Shown: in pieces, positions 6,240 through 12,271 of the stretch
How the letters are laid out: each line of letters opens with the position of its first letter
Position numbering within the stretch: the stretch's first letter is position 1
DNA from: Candidatus Nitrosopumilus sp.
Lineage (GTDB): Archaea; Thermoproteota; Nitrososphaeria; Nitrososphaerales; Nitrosopumilaceae
Assembly: GCA_029880665.1 (NCBI GenBank)
Contig: JAOUNZ010000011.1
Span: 1-13,490 of the forward strand
DNA length: 13,490 bases
Reading direction: 5' to 3'
Notes under the pieces: generated by a model
The model's input: only the letters and a program-made list of their open reading frames with translations
The model's database searches: none
Told to the model about the DNA's origin: nothing
Made by a program: the position numbers and the translations under genes

Positions 6240-6791
6240 ATGTCTGAAAATGTCATATTTCCAGGTGATAAATTAGCATCTATTGAGGAATATGAGGCGG
6301 GATACAACACTTTTGATGATGGCGATATGGTTCGTGCTGCAACAGTAGGTAAAAGAATTCTTGACAAGGAAACACGAACAGCCAGTATCAAGAGTCTGAA
6401 AATGATTTCAATTCCTAAAATAGGAGATATTGTTATTGGAACAGTAGCAGCAGTTATGTCATCTATGATTGCAGTATCAATTGATTACATAAACGGAAAA
6501 CCTACAACATCCAAAGTAGAATGTGTTTGTTCTACACGGAATATGCGAATCAGAAACGTGGCATTGGTTAACGATATAGTCACGCTAAAAATTATCAGTC
6601 ATCTTAATGGTACGATTCATGCAGTAATTGATGAACCATATTTAGGAGTGTTATACACAAAATGTAGAAAATGTGGTGGTAAAGTTGTAACAATGCGTGA
6701 TGCTATAAAATGTACAGAATGTTCATGGATTGACGAAAGGAAGCTTTCTACAAATTTTGGTAACATGGATTTCATTAATTTGAGTGACTAA
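6240..6791 (+). CDS. csl4: Exosome complex RNA-binding protein Csl4
   Basis: Csl4 is a cap subunit of the archaeal RNA exosome. It binds RNA over the Rrp41-Rrp42 ring and tethers DnaG in other archaea. The 183-aa protein has the N-terminal motif VIFPGDKLASIEEY (5-18), which recurs in Csl4 proteins. An S1-type RNA-binding domain spans about 60-132 (IGDIVIGTVAAV), and a C-terminal zinc ribbon has cysteines 142, 145, 158 and 161 (CRKC, CTEC). It is the first gene of a tight pair with prephenate dehydratase, three bases apart. Pairing an RNA-decay subunit with an amino-acid enzyme is probably organisational and not functional. Confidence 0.93.
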   Translation: MSENVIFPGDKLASIEEYEAGYNTFDDGDMVRAATVGKRILDKETRTASIKSLKMISIPKIGDIVIGTVAAVMSSMIAVSIDYINGKPTTSKVECVCSTRNMRIRNVALVNDIVTLKIISHLNGTIHAVIDEPYLGVLYTKCRKCGGKVVTMRDAIKCTECSWIDERKLSTNFGNMDFINLSD

Positions 6792-6794
6792 GAA

Positions 6795-7610
6795 ATGATT
6801 CATGTTTCGTTCCAAGGTGAACGAGGGGCATACAGTGAAGCTGCGGCAAAATCATTTTTTAGTAAAGATATTCAAACTGTACCTCTTGCTACATTTGCAG
6901 AAGTATTAGAAAACACATCTAGTGACAAAACGGAATATGCAATTTTACCTGTGGAAAATTCATTGGAAGGAAGTGTTGGTGAAAGTTATGATTTACTGTA
7001 TTCAACATCTCTTAATGCGACAGGTGAGATATATCAAAGAATTGAACATTGTTTGATTGGAATTGGTAAGTTAGAGGAAGTTAACTCAGTTTATTCTCAT
7101 CCACAAGCTTTAGGTCAATGTAGAAGATTTATTGAAGAGCATAACATGAAAGCAATTCCATCATATGATACTGCAGGAAGTGTGAAAATTGTAAAAGATC
7201 TGAACAGAAAAGATTGTGCAAGCATAGCCAGCAAAGACGCAGCTGGAATATACAAAATGCCAATTATTTCAGAGAACATTGCAAATAATCTAAATAATTA
7301 TACACGATTTTTAATTCTATCAAAGACAAACAATATGGAAACAGGAAAAGATAAAACATCAATAATTTTTTCAATAAAACATGAGCCAGGTTCGCTATAC
7401 AGAATCATAGCGAATTTTTACAAAAATAACGTCAATCTTACAAAGATAGAATCAAGGCCAACTAAATCAAACACCTGGGAGTATAATTTCTATGTAGATT
7501 TTGAAGGACATCAAAATAATCCCAAAATTTCAGAAATGTTAGAAAAAATAAAAAAAGAAACACTATTCATGAAAGTTTTGGGTTCATATCCATCTGCGAA
7601 ATTAAGCTAA
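6795..7610 (+). CDS. pheA: Prephenate dehydratase
   Basis: This enzyme converts prephenate to phenylpyruvate in phenylalanine synthesis. The protein is 271 aa, the monofunctional form without chorismate mutase. The catalytic domain shows FQGERGAYSE (6-15), LPVENS (51-56), SHPQALGQC (101-109) and the TRF motif (170-172), whose Thr is catalytic. The C-terminal ACT domain, which senses phenylalanine, shows KHEPGSLYRI (195-204) and KIESRP (217-222), so feedback inhibition is expected. The ATG at 6795 follows the csl4 stop by three bases, with a partial Shine-Dalgarno GAGTGA just upstream inside csl4. Its stop overlaps the stop of the convergent membrane-protein gene. Confidence 0.95.
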   Translation: MIHVSFQGERGAYSEAAAKSFFSKDIQTVPLATFAEVLENTSSDKTEYAILPVENSLEGSVGESYDLLYSTSLNATGEIYQRIEHCLIGIGKLEEVNSVYSHPQALGQCRRFIEEHNMKAIPSYDTAGSVKIVKDLNRKDCASIASKDAAGIYKMPIISENIANNLNNYTRFLILSKTNNMETGKDKTSIIFSIKHEPGSLYRIIANFYKNNVNLTKIESRPTKSNTWEYNFYVDFEGHQNNPKISEMLEKIKKETLFMKVLGSYPSAKLS

Positions 7611-8077
7611 AATCCTTTTGGTTTTCGCAAAGTAAAGCCCATGCTGAAGCCAATTATTACCAGTCCGGAGACAACAACCATAAGATCAAATGTAAACCAT
7701 ATTGGATCAGAATTTCTAATCAAAACTCCAGTAATTAATAATTCATCATTGCCAGTATTTTTGATGAGAATTTTTGTCTCACCATCTGTTTCATGAGCCC
7801 AATCTAAGGATAATTCATTTTTATAAGAAGTCATGTTCGGAATTTGAAATCCAGTACCTGGGCTTTGAAGTTTAAGATCAAAAGTATCACCAGTTATTGT
7901 CATATGTTGTTGGGTATCTTTAGGTGCAGGGATCGTATAAGGGATAGAATCACCAACTGCTAATAAATAATTTTCATCAATAGTAATTGTTCCAATGTGG
8001 GTGATTAGTGAATAACCTCCAATTGCAATGATTGTACTACCAACTATCAATCCAATGATAGTTCTTTTAGACATCAT
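7607..8077 (-). CDS. Hypothetical protein with two membrane segments and an extracellular domain
   Basis: I do not recognise this family. From the ATG at 8077 it has 156 residues: a short basic N-terminus, a membrane segment at about 7-26, a 100-residue polar and probably beta-rich region with no cysteines, a second membrane segment at about 127-149, and the tail LRKPKGF. With both ends basic and probably inside, the middle part would face outward. The frame extends to a TTG at 8095, but two ATGs (8077, 8074) sit directly before the membrane segment, and a TTTTTTAAG element at about 8101-8109 is at leaderless distance from 8077. The last four bases overlap the pheA stop on the other strand. 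It could be an accessory or sensor membrane protein; no function can be assigned. Confidence 0.7.
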   Translation of the reverse strand: MMSKRTIIGLIVGSTIIAIGGYSLITHIGTITIDENYLLAVGDSIPYTIPAPKDTQQHMTITGDTFDLKLQSPGTGFQIPNMTSYKNELSLDWAHETDGETKILIKNTGNDELLITGVLIRNSDPIWFTFDLMVVVSGLVIIGFSMGFTLRKPKGF

Positions 8078-8194
8078 TACCTGAATGATTTTCAATACCG
8101 CTTAAAAAATTATCTGCATTTAATCATCTGATTTTTATCAAATAACCGTAACATTATGTTCTGCCTATTGAAATCATCATGTTAATAGTTAGAT

Positions 8195-8202
8195 CTATAA
8201 AC
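8195..8202 (+). promoter_or_regulatory. TATA box ahead of the 23-residue ORF
   Basis: CTATAAAC is centred about 26 nt before the ATG at 8225, the same geometry seen for csl4 and dph2. This is the main argument that the short ORF behind it is expressed from its own promoter. Confidence 0.5.
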
Positions 8203-8224
8203 TCGTCAAGATTTTGTAAACTAA

Positions 8225-8296
8225 ATGTCTAAAAATGAATCATGGTACAATAATATTCCTTATCTTGAAAAAGATATAGAAGAATCAGATTTTTGA
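8225..8296 (+). CDS. Candidate 23-residue acidic microprotein
   Basis: The ORF runs ATG to TGA with 23 codons, beginning MSKNESWYNNIP and ending DIEESDF. The composition is protein-like: an aromatic Trp-Tyr pair, a Pro-Tyr turn, then an acidic C-terminus ending in Phe; there is no membrane segment. Support comes from a TATA box exactly placed for a leaderless start at 8225 and from its isolation in a spacer with no competing gene. A chance ORF of this length is common in AT-rich DNA, so promoter position is what raises it above background. No function is proposed. Confidence 0.45.
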   Translation: MSKNESWYNNIPYLEKDIEESDF

Positions 8297-8306
8297 AAAT
8301 AGTTTG

Positions 8307-8400
8307 TATATAAAATTAACAAAAAACGATACCGAATAGTTTTTGGGTTTTTGTTCAAATCCCAATATTTTAGATATAATTATTAGTTAATAGTTTTTGG
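8307..8400 (+). ncRNA. Possible small non-coding transcript
   Basis: TATATAAAA (8307-8315) is among the best TATA boxes in the window and predicts a start near 8337, yet no ORF of useful length follows. The region starts at the first of two AATAGTTTTTGG copies, folds into a hairpin of TTGGGTTT with AAATCCCAA (8343-8365, one bulged base), and reaches the second copy with its T5 run (8389-8400), which could end transcription. This is inferred from sequence pattern only. Confidence 0.25.
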
Positions 8401-8537
8401 TGATTGTAAAAATATTAAGAGAATTCATAATATCAAACGATTTCCGAAGTATAAATGGTTGTATAAATTTGGTACTGTGTCATCTATGGGACATAATCAA
8501 TGCGAATGATTCATACAGACAAATCACAGGCTGTCAG

Positions 8538-8543
8538 AAAAAA
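8538..8543 (-). terminator. Terminator after guaB
   Basis: A run of six T on the minus strand lies four bases after the guaB stop codon. Just beyond it is a small palindrome (ACAG-G-CTGT). Confidence 0.45.
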
Positions 8544-8546
8544 CTA

Positions 8547-9977
8547 TTACATTAAGGAAACATCATGAGGCTGACTTTCAGCAAATCCAGCTCTTGACAT
8601 TTTTATAAATTCTGCATTTTCTTGCATTTGAGGTATTGTATGAGCACCACAATAACTTAAACCGGAACGAACACCACCTGTAAGTTGTTTTAGAATATCA
8701 GTTACAGTTCCTTTGTATGGGACCATGGCTTCAACTCCTTCTGCAACATAATCATTAAGATCATCATCTAATGAAATTGAGCCTGTTTCTTTGGATTTTC
8801 TACCAATAGATGCTGCTAATGATGCCATTCCTCGATAAACTTTGAATCTTTTACCATTTTTAGTCAAAACGGTTCCAGGGGATTCATCAGTTCCTCCTAA
8901 CATACTACCTATCATTACAGATGAAGCACCAGCAGCCAGAGCTTTTGTAGCATCACCAGATGTTCTAGTACCACCATCAGAAATTATTGGAATTCCATAA
9001 TCCTTACCAATTTTTGCACAATCCATTACTGCTGTTAATTGAGGAACACCAGAACCTGTAATTACTCTAGTTATACAAATTGAACCAGAACCTACGCCAA
9101 CCTTTACTGCGTCAACTCCTGCTTTAATCAAATCCTCAGCACCATGAGCAGTTGCAATATTTCCTGCAATTAGTTCACAGTCAGGAAATGCTTTTTTGAT
9201 ATTGCGAACTGTACTCATGGCATTTTCGCTATGTCCATGTGCTATATCTACAACAAGTACATCAGCACCTGATTCTAAGAGAGATTCACTTCTTTCCAAA
9301 AAGTCACCTTTTACTCCAACTGCGGCACCAACTAATGGTCGTCCTTTTCTATCTTTAGATGCATTTGGAAAATCGGCATTATTTGTAATATCTTTACTGG
9401 TAATCAAACCCTTAATAGTTCTGGAATCATCAATAATTGGTAGTTTTTCAATTCTATGTTTATGGAGAATTTCTTTAGATTCATCTAATGTAACACCAGG
9501 TTTTGCTGTTACAACATCTTTAGTCATAACATCTTTGATTTTCATATTTGGATCAGCAAAAAGCAGATCCCTCTCAGTTATTATCCCAACCAATTTAGAA
9601 TTAGAATCAACTACCAAAAGACCAGAAATTTCTTTATCTCCTGCATAATCTAATGCGTCTTGGATAGACTTGTCTAAATAAATAGAGTAAGGATTTTCTA
9701 TCATGACACTTCCTGATCGCTTTACTTTGAGAACTTCATTAGCTTGTTCTTTTATTGTCAAAAACCTATGAATAATTCCTATGCCGCCAGCACGAGCCAT
9801 AGCTACAGCCATAGAAGCTTCAGTTACCGTATCCATATTTGCACTTACAAATGGAATGTTTATTGAGATATTTCGAGATAATTTTGTATTTAGCGATGTT
9901 TGGCTTCTGCTTGTAATATCGGAATATTTGGGTACGAGAAGAACGTCGTCAAAAGTTAAGCCTTCTTTGAATTCCAA
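8547..9977 (-). CDS. guaB: IMP dehydrogenase
   Basis: GuaB oxidises IMP to XMP with NAD+, the committed step to guanine nucleotides. At 476 aa it is full length. The N-terminal part has GLTFDDVLLVPKYSD (6-20). Two CBS domains follow (about 92-145 and 150-205), which in the family bind purine nucleotides and tune activity. The catalytic loop GSGSICITR (297-305) places Cys301 as the nucleophile. NAD/IMP-site motifs are DIAHGHS (244-250), SDGGTRTSGD (333-342), GSMLGGTDESPG (357-368) and YRGMASL (381-387). The start is TTG at 9977, with AAGG about 5 nt upstream; no in-frame ATG precedes it. It lies 45 bp downstream of the folP homologue on the same strand and has its own TATA-like box. guaA is 2.3 kb away in the opposite orientation. 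Confidence 0.97.
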   Translation of the reverse strand: MEFKEGLTFDDVLLVPKYSDITSRSQTSLNTKLSRNISINIPFVSANMDTVTEASMAVAMARAGGIGIIHRFLTIKEQANEVLKVKRSGSVMIENPYSIYLDKSIQDALDYAGDKEISGLLVVDSNSKLVGIITERDLLFADPNMKIKDVMTKDVVTAKPGVTLDESKEILHKHRIEKLPIIDDSRTIKGLITSKDITNNADFPNASKDRKGRPLVGAAVGVKGDFLERSESLLESGADVLVVDIAHGHSENAMSTVRNIKKAFPDCELIAGNIATAHGAEDLIKAGVDAVKVGVGSGSICITRVITGSGVPQLTAVMDCAKIGKDYGIPIISDGGTRTSGDATKALAAGASSVMIGSMLGGTDESPGTVLTKNGKRFKVYRGMASLAASIGRKSKETGSISLDDDLNDYVAEGVEAMVPYKGTVTDILKQLTGGVRSGLSYCGAHTIPQMQENAEFIKMSRAGFAESQPHDVSLM

Positions 9978-10005
9978 TGAAACCTTGTTAAGAGGGTAAA
10001 ATATT

Positions 10006-10014
10006 GATTATAAG
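10006..10014 (-). promoter_or_regulatory. TATA-like box for guaB
   Basis: On the minus strand CTTATAATC is centred about 26-30 nt upstream of the TTG start. It overlaps the spacer just after folP, so guaB may be transcribed both alone and by read-through from folP. Confidence 0.4.
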
Positions 10015-10022
10015 CCTTTGTG

Positions 10023-10898
10023 TTATTTTAATAGTTGTGAAGCAATCATTATTGCATCTTTAGTAGCACCTACATTATGGGTACGAATTATATCAGCGCC
10101 ATTAAGTACAGACACCGTCTCTGCAGCAATTGAGCCAAATAAGCGATCAGTAGGATTTGATTTTCTCAAAATATTTCCTATGAATGATTTATTAGAAACT
10201 GAGATCAGAATTGGAAAATTTTGCTTTATAGAACTTAGATTTTTGAGAATATCTAGATCTCTTTTCACATAATCTGATTTAATTTTAGTAAAAAATGGGC
10301 TTTTTCCAGTTTTTCTAAAAAACCCAATTGCAGGGTCCAATACAATTTTTTCAGACGGAATACATAGTTTTTTTGCTATGTTCAAACTTTCACCAAGAAG
10401 TTTTTTGGCAGCATAAACAGAATCATCTAAAACAGTTTTTGAATCAAATGCACATAAAATTAAAGAGGGTTTGTATTCCGAAATTACTTGTTGCATTTCA
10501 ACATCATATTTTAGTCCCGAAATATCATTGATGATTTCTACACCAAATTCTAGAGCATCTTTAGCAACTTTAGCTCTACATGTATCAACCGAAATTGGGA
10601 GATTTGTGAAATTTTGAATTATTTTTATTGCATTTAGAATTCTTTTTGATTCAACATTTTCTGAAACTAGTGTAGGCAAATAAGGAGCGGTAGACATTCC
10701 CCCAATATCGATAAAATCTGCACCTTCATCTTCCATCTGTTTTACGGTATTTTTTATAGAAATGTTGCTAGTGTTAACAGACTTCTTAAAAAATGATTCA
10801 GGACTAGTGTTTAGAATACCCATAATTCGTACAGGGTGCTTATTTCCAACCGATACATTTGCGATTTTTGCCACATGGTTTATCAAAAAGTCATGCAA
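10023..10898 (-). CDS. folP: Dihydropteroate synthase homologue (archaeal type)
   Basis: The family joins hydroxymethyl-dihydropterin diphosphate to an arylamine (p-aminobenzoate for folate; a ribofuranosyl-aminobenzene compound for methanopterin). The 291-aa TIM-barrel protein has MGILNTSPESF (26-36), DIGGMSTAP (64-72), SVDTCRA (103-109), IINDISG (122-128), LDPAIGFF (187-194), SVSNKSFIG (233-241) and RTHNVGA (272-278). Asn30, Asp105, Asn124, Asp188, Lys237, Arg272 and His274 match catalytic or pterin-site positions. Changes from the bacterial pattern are STRP to STAP (Ala71), PDSF to PESF, SRKS to SNKS, and RxHD to RTHN. The start is TTG at 10898, or possibly GTG at 10874. It is divergent from mptE, with only 10 bp between start codons. 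Family is clear; the arylamine substrate is not. Confidence 0.85.
   Translation of the reverse strand: MHDFLINHVAKIANVSVGNKHPVRIMGILNTSPESFFKKSVNTSNISIKNTVKQMEDEGADFIDIGGMSTAPYLPTLVSENVESKRILNAIKIIQNFTNLPISVDTCRAKVAKDALEFGVEIINDISGLKYDVEMQQVISEYKPSLILCAFDSKTVLDDSVYAAKKLLGESLNIAKKLCIPSEKIVLDPAIGFFRKTGKSPFFTKIKSDYVKRDLDILKNLSSIKQNFPILISVSNKSFIGNILRKSNPTDRLFGSIAAETVSVLNGADIIRTHNVGATKDAIMIASQLLK
10879..10887 (+). promoter_or_regulatory. TATA box for mptE inside the folP coding region
   Basis: TTTATCAAA is centred about 26 nt upstream of the ATG at 10909, consistent with a leaderless mptE transcript. It lies within the first codons of the divergent folP gene, so the two promoters must overlap the opposite coding sequences. 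Confidence 0.5.
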
Positions 10899-10908
10899 TT
10901 TGAGTCAT

Positions 10909-11670
10909 ATGATGCTCATAGGTTGGAAAAAAATGTATTCAGATATTTTAAAAGAATTCACATATGATGGGGGAAAAGACAGAGAATCAGCCATTATTCT
11001 GAATTCAATTTTAAAAGAATCAGACATTAATGAAAAGCTTATGAGTCTGGTTAAGGATAAAATAGTTTTGGTCATTGGTTCAGGACCATCATTATCTGAC
11101 GCCATTCCAAAATTAAAAAATTATAGAAAATCAATAAAAATTGCTGCAGATAGCTCAATTAAACCACTTGTAGAGAATGGGATTATCCCAGACATTATTG
11201 TAACAGATTTGGATGGTGATGAAAATACACTTAGAAAAATTGCAAGAACAAAAGCCATTTTTGTTGTACACGCACATGGAGATAATATAGGAAAATTAGG
11301 ATTTGTAAAAAAAATAAAAAACTGTATTGGGACAACTCAATCAATTCCTTTTGATAAGATTCAGAATTTTGGAGGATTTACAGATGGTGACAGAGGAGTT
11401 TTTTTAGCAAGCCATTATAATGCAAAAAAAATTATTTTATTTGGAATGGATTTTGGAGATCAGATAGGAAAATTTTCAAAAACAAAAAAATCAGAAAGAA
11501 AAACAAAATTAATGAAATTAAAAAGAGGAAAATTACTTTTAGAATGGCTTTCGACTTTTACAAAATCCGAATTATTCACTACATCAAAGCCAATCAAAGG
11601 ATTCAAAAAAATATCATATAAGGAATTAGATATTATAATTACCCAGAATGCATTTAATACCCAATCCTAA
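10909..11670 (+). CDS. mptE: 6-hydroxymethyl-7,8-dihydropterin diphosphokinase, MptE type
   Basis: MptE (the DUF115/COG1634 family) is the archaeal enzyme that activates hydroxymethyl-dihydropterin with ATP, supplying the substrate of dihydropteroate synthase. It is unrelated to bacterial FolK. The 253-aa product from ATG 10909 carries the family motifs VIGSGPSLSD (55-64), AADSS (79-83), PDIIVTDLDGD (94-104), VHAHGDN (120-126) and GGFTDGDRG (155-163). A Lys/Arg-rich stretch (190-208) precedes the C-terminal helices. The open frame reaches back to 10762, antisense to folP, but the TATA at 10879-10887 and the family domain limits favour 10909 (ATG pair at 10909/10912; 10933 is another option). 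It is divergent from folP and leads a plus-strand run with the next ORF and guaA. Confidence 0.87.
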   Translation: MMLIGWKKMYSDILKEFTYDGGKDRESAIILNSILKESDINEKLMSLVKDKIVLVIGSGPSLSDAIPKLKNYRKSIKIAADSSIKPLVENGIIPDIIVTDLDGDENTLRKIARTKAIFVVHAHGDNIGKLGFVKKIKNCIGTTQSIPFDKIQNFGGFTDGDRGVFLASHYNAKKIILFGMDFGDQIGKFSKTKKSERKTKLMKLKRGKLLLEWLSTFTKSELFTTSKPIKGFKKISYKELDIIITQNAFNTQS

Positions 11671-11682
11671 GTTAAATAAATT

Positions 11683-12267
11683 ATGAGATTCTCAGAGGAA
11701 CAAGTGAAAGACATTGTTACATTAAAAGAAAGTTTAATGGATCAGATTGATAGACATCATGAATCCATAGAGATGCTTGAGAAAAACATCATGGTTTTAG
11801 ATTTGTTCCTAAAGGGATCTAGTTTTACAAAAGCTTCTCAATTAGAAATTAAAGAAGATGAAATAAAAAAAGAGTCCATTGAAAAACCTACAGAAAGATT
11901 AATTCCTGTAGAAAATTCGATTCCAATTAAAAGAGCAATGGACGGTAAGATTATTGCCAATGCATTTGTCACACCAGAACAGATTTCCATAGTTTTAGAC
12001 AATCAAATTGAGATTAATGCCGATACACCTCCTTTCAGATCATTTTTCTTGGATAGAATAATTGGAGAGATGAAAAAGAAGGACTCTGGTGAAGCAGAAA
12101 ATGGAAGAATTCAAAAAGAATCAATAATTGATTATGTCATAAATAAAAATGGAACAAACATAAGAGAAATCATTATTAAAAATTACAGGCAAAAAGAAAG
12201 AGTAAATGAGATAATCAATACGGCAAGCTGGTCATTTACGCGCATGCTTGAAAATGTAAACAAGTGA
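11683..12267 (+). CDS. Uncharacterised coiled-coil protein between mptE and guaA
   Basis: I do not recognise this 194-aa protein. Residues 1-48 look like a coiled coil (charged heptad-like pattern, DRHHESIEMLEKN). A charged, low-complexity linker follows at 52-75. A folded region covers about 80-131, with TPPFRSFFLDRIIGEM (115-130) its most distinctive stretch. The C-terminal part (about 143-192) is helical and could be a winged-helix-like unit (ESIIDYVINKNGTNIREI). There are no cysteines, membrane segments or nucleotide motifs. It starts 12 nt after mptE and ends 4 nt before guaA, so it is almost certainly in the same transcript; no clear Shine-Dalgarno precedes it. A DNA-binding or scaffold role would be compatible with the layout but is only a guess. 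Confidence 0.75.
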   Translation: MRFSEEQVKDIVTLKESLMDQIDRHHESIEMLEKNIMVLDLFLKGSSFTKASQLEIKEDEIKKESIEKPTERLIPVENSIPIKRAMDGKIIANAFVTPEQISIVLDNQIEINADTPPFRSFFLDRIIGEMKKKDSGEAENGRIQKESIIDYVINKNGTNIREIIIKNYRQKERVNEIINTASWSFTRMLENVNK

Positions 12268-12271
12268 TAAT

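Larger units (their letters stand above)
8096..8546. other. Longest stretch without a conventional gene (451 bp)
   Basis: This spacer holds a candidate microprotein gene with its own TATA box (8195-8296), a second strong TATA box at 8307-8315, two copies of AATAGTTTTTGG (8335-8346 and 8389-8400), and a small imperfect hairpin at 8343-8365. It also contains the guaB terminator at 8538-8543. The part from 8404 to 8530 shows only TATA-like words (GTATAAAT at 8449-8456 and 8461-8468) and no convincing ORF. It is very AT-rich; no tRNA or known riboswitch was recognised. Confidence 0.5.

Noticed and set aside
8343..8365. T-arm-like GTTCAAATCCC suggesting a tRNA fragment
   Set aside because: The five bases before TTC do not pair with those after the loop, and no acceptor or anticodon arm is nearby.
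8449..8468. Tandem GTATAAAT words as a promoter pair
   Set aside because: There is no downstream ORF or clear RNA structure on either strand at a suitable distance; such words are frequent in AT-rich spacers.
8500..8568. 22-codon plus-strand ORF overlapping the guaB 3' end
   Set aside because: It overlaps guaB and its terminator, and the nearest TATA-like word (8462-8468) is at the wrong distance from the start.
9196..9648. 150-codon plus-strand ORF inside guaB
   Set aside because: It is the antisense shadow of a strongly conserved IMP dehydrogenase and its sequence is low-quality (Ser/Thr-rich) with no promoter.
10762..10908. N-terminal extension of the mptE frame (open back to 10762)
   Set aside because: It runs antisense through conserved folP motifs, has no family similarity, and the TATA box at 10879-10887 points to a start at 10909.
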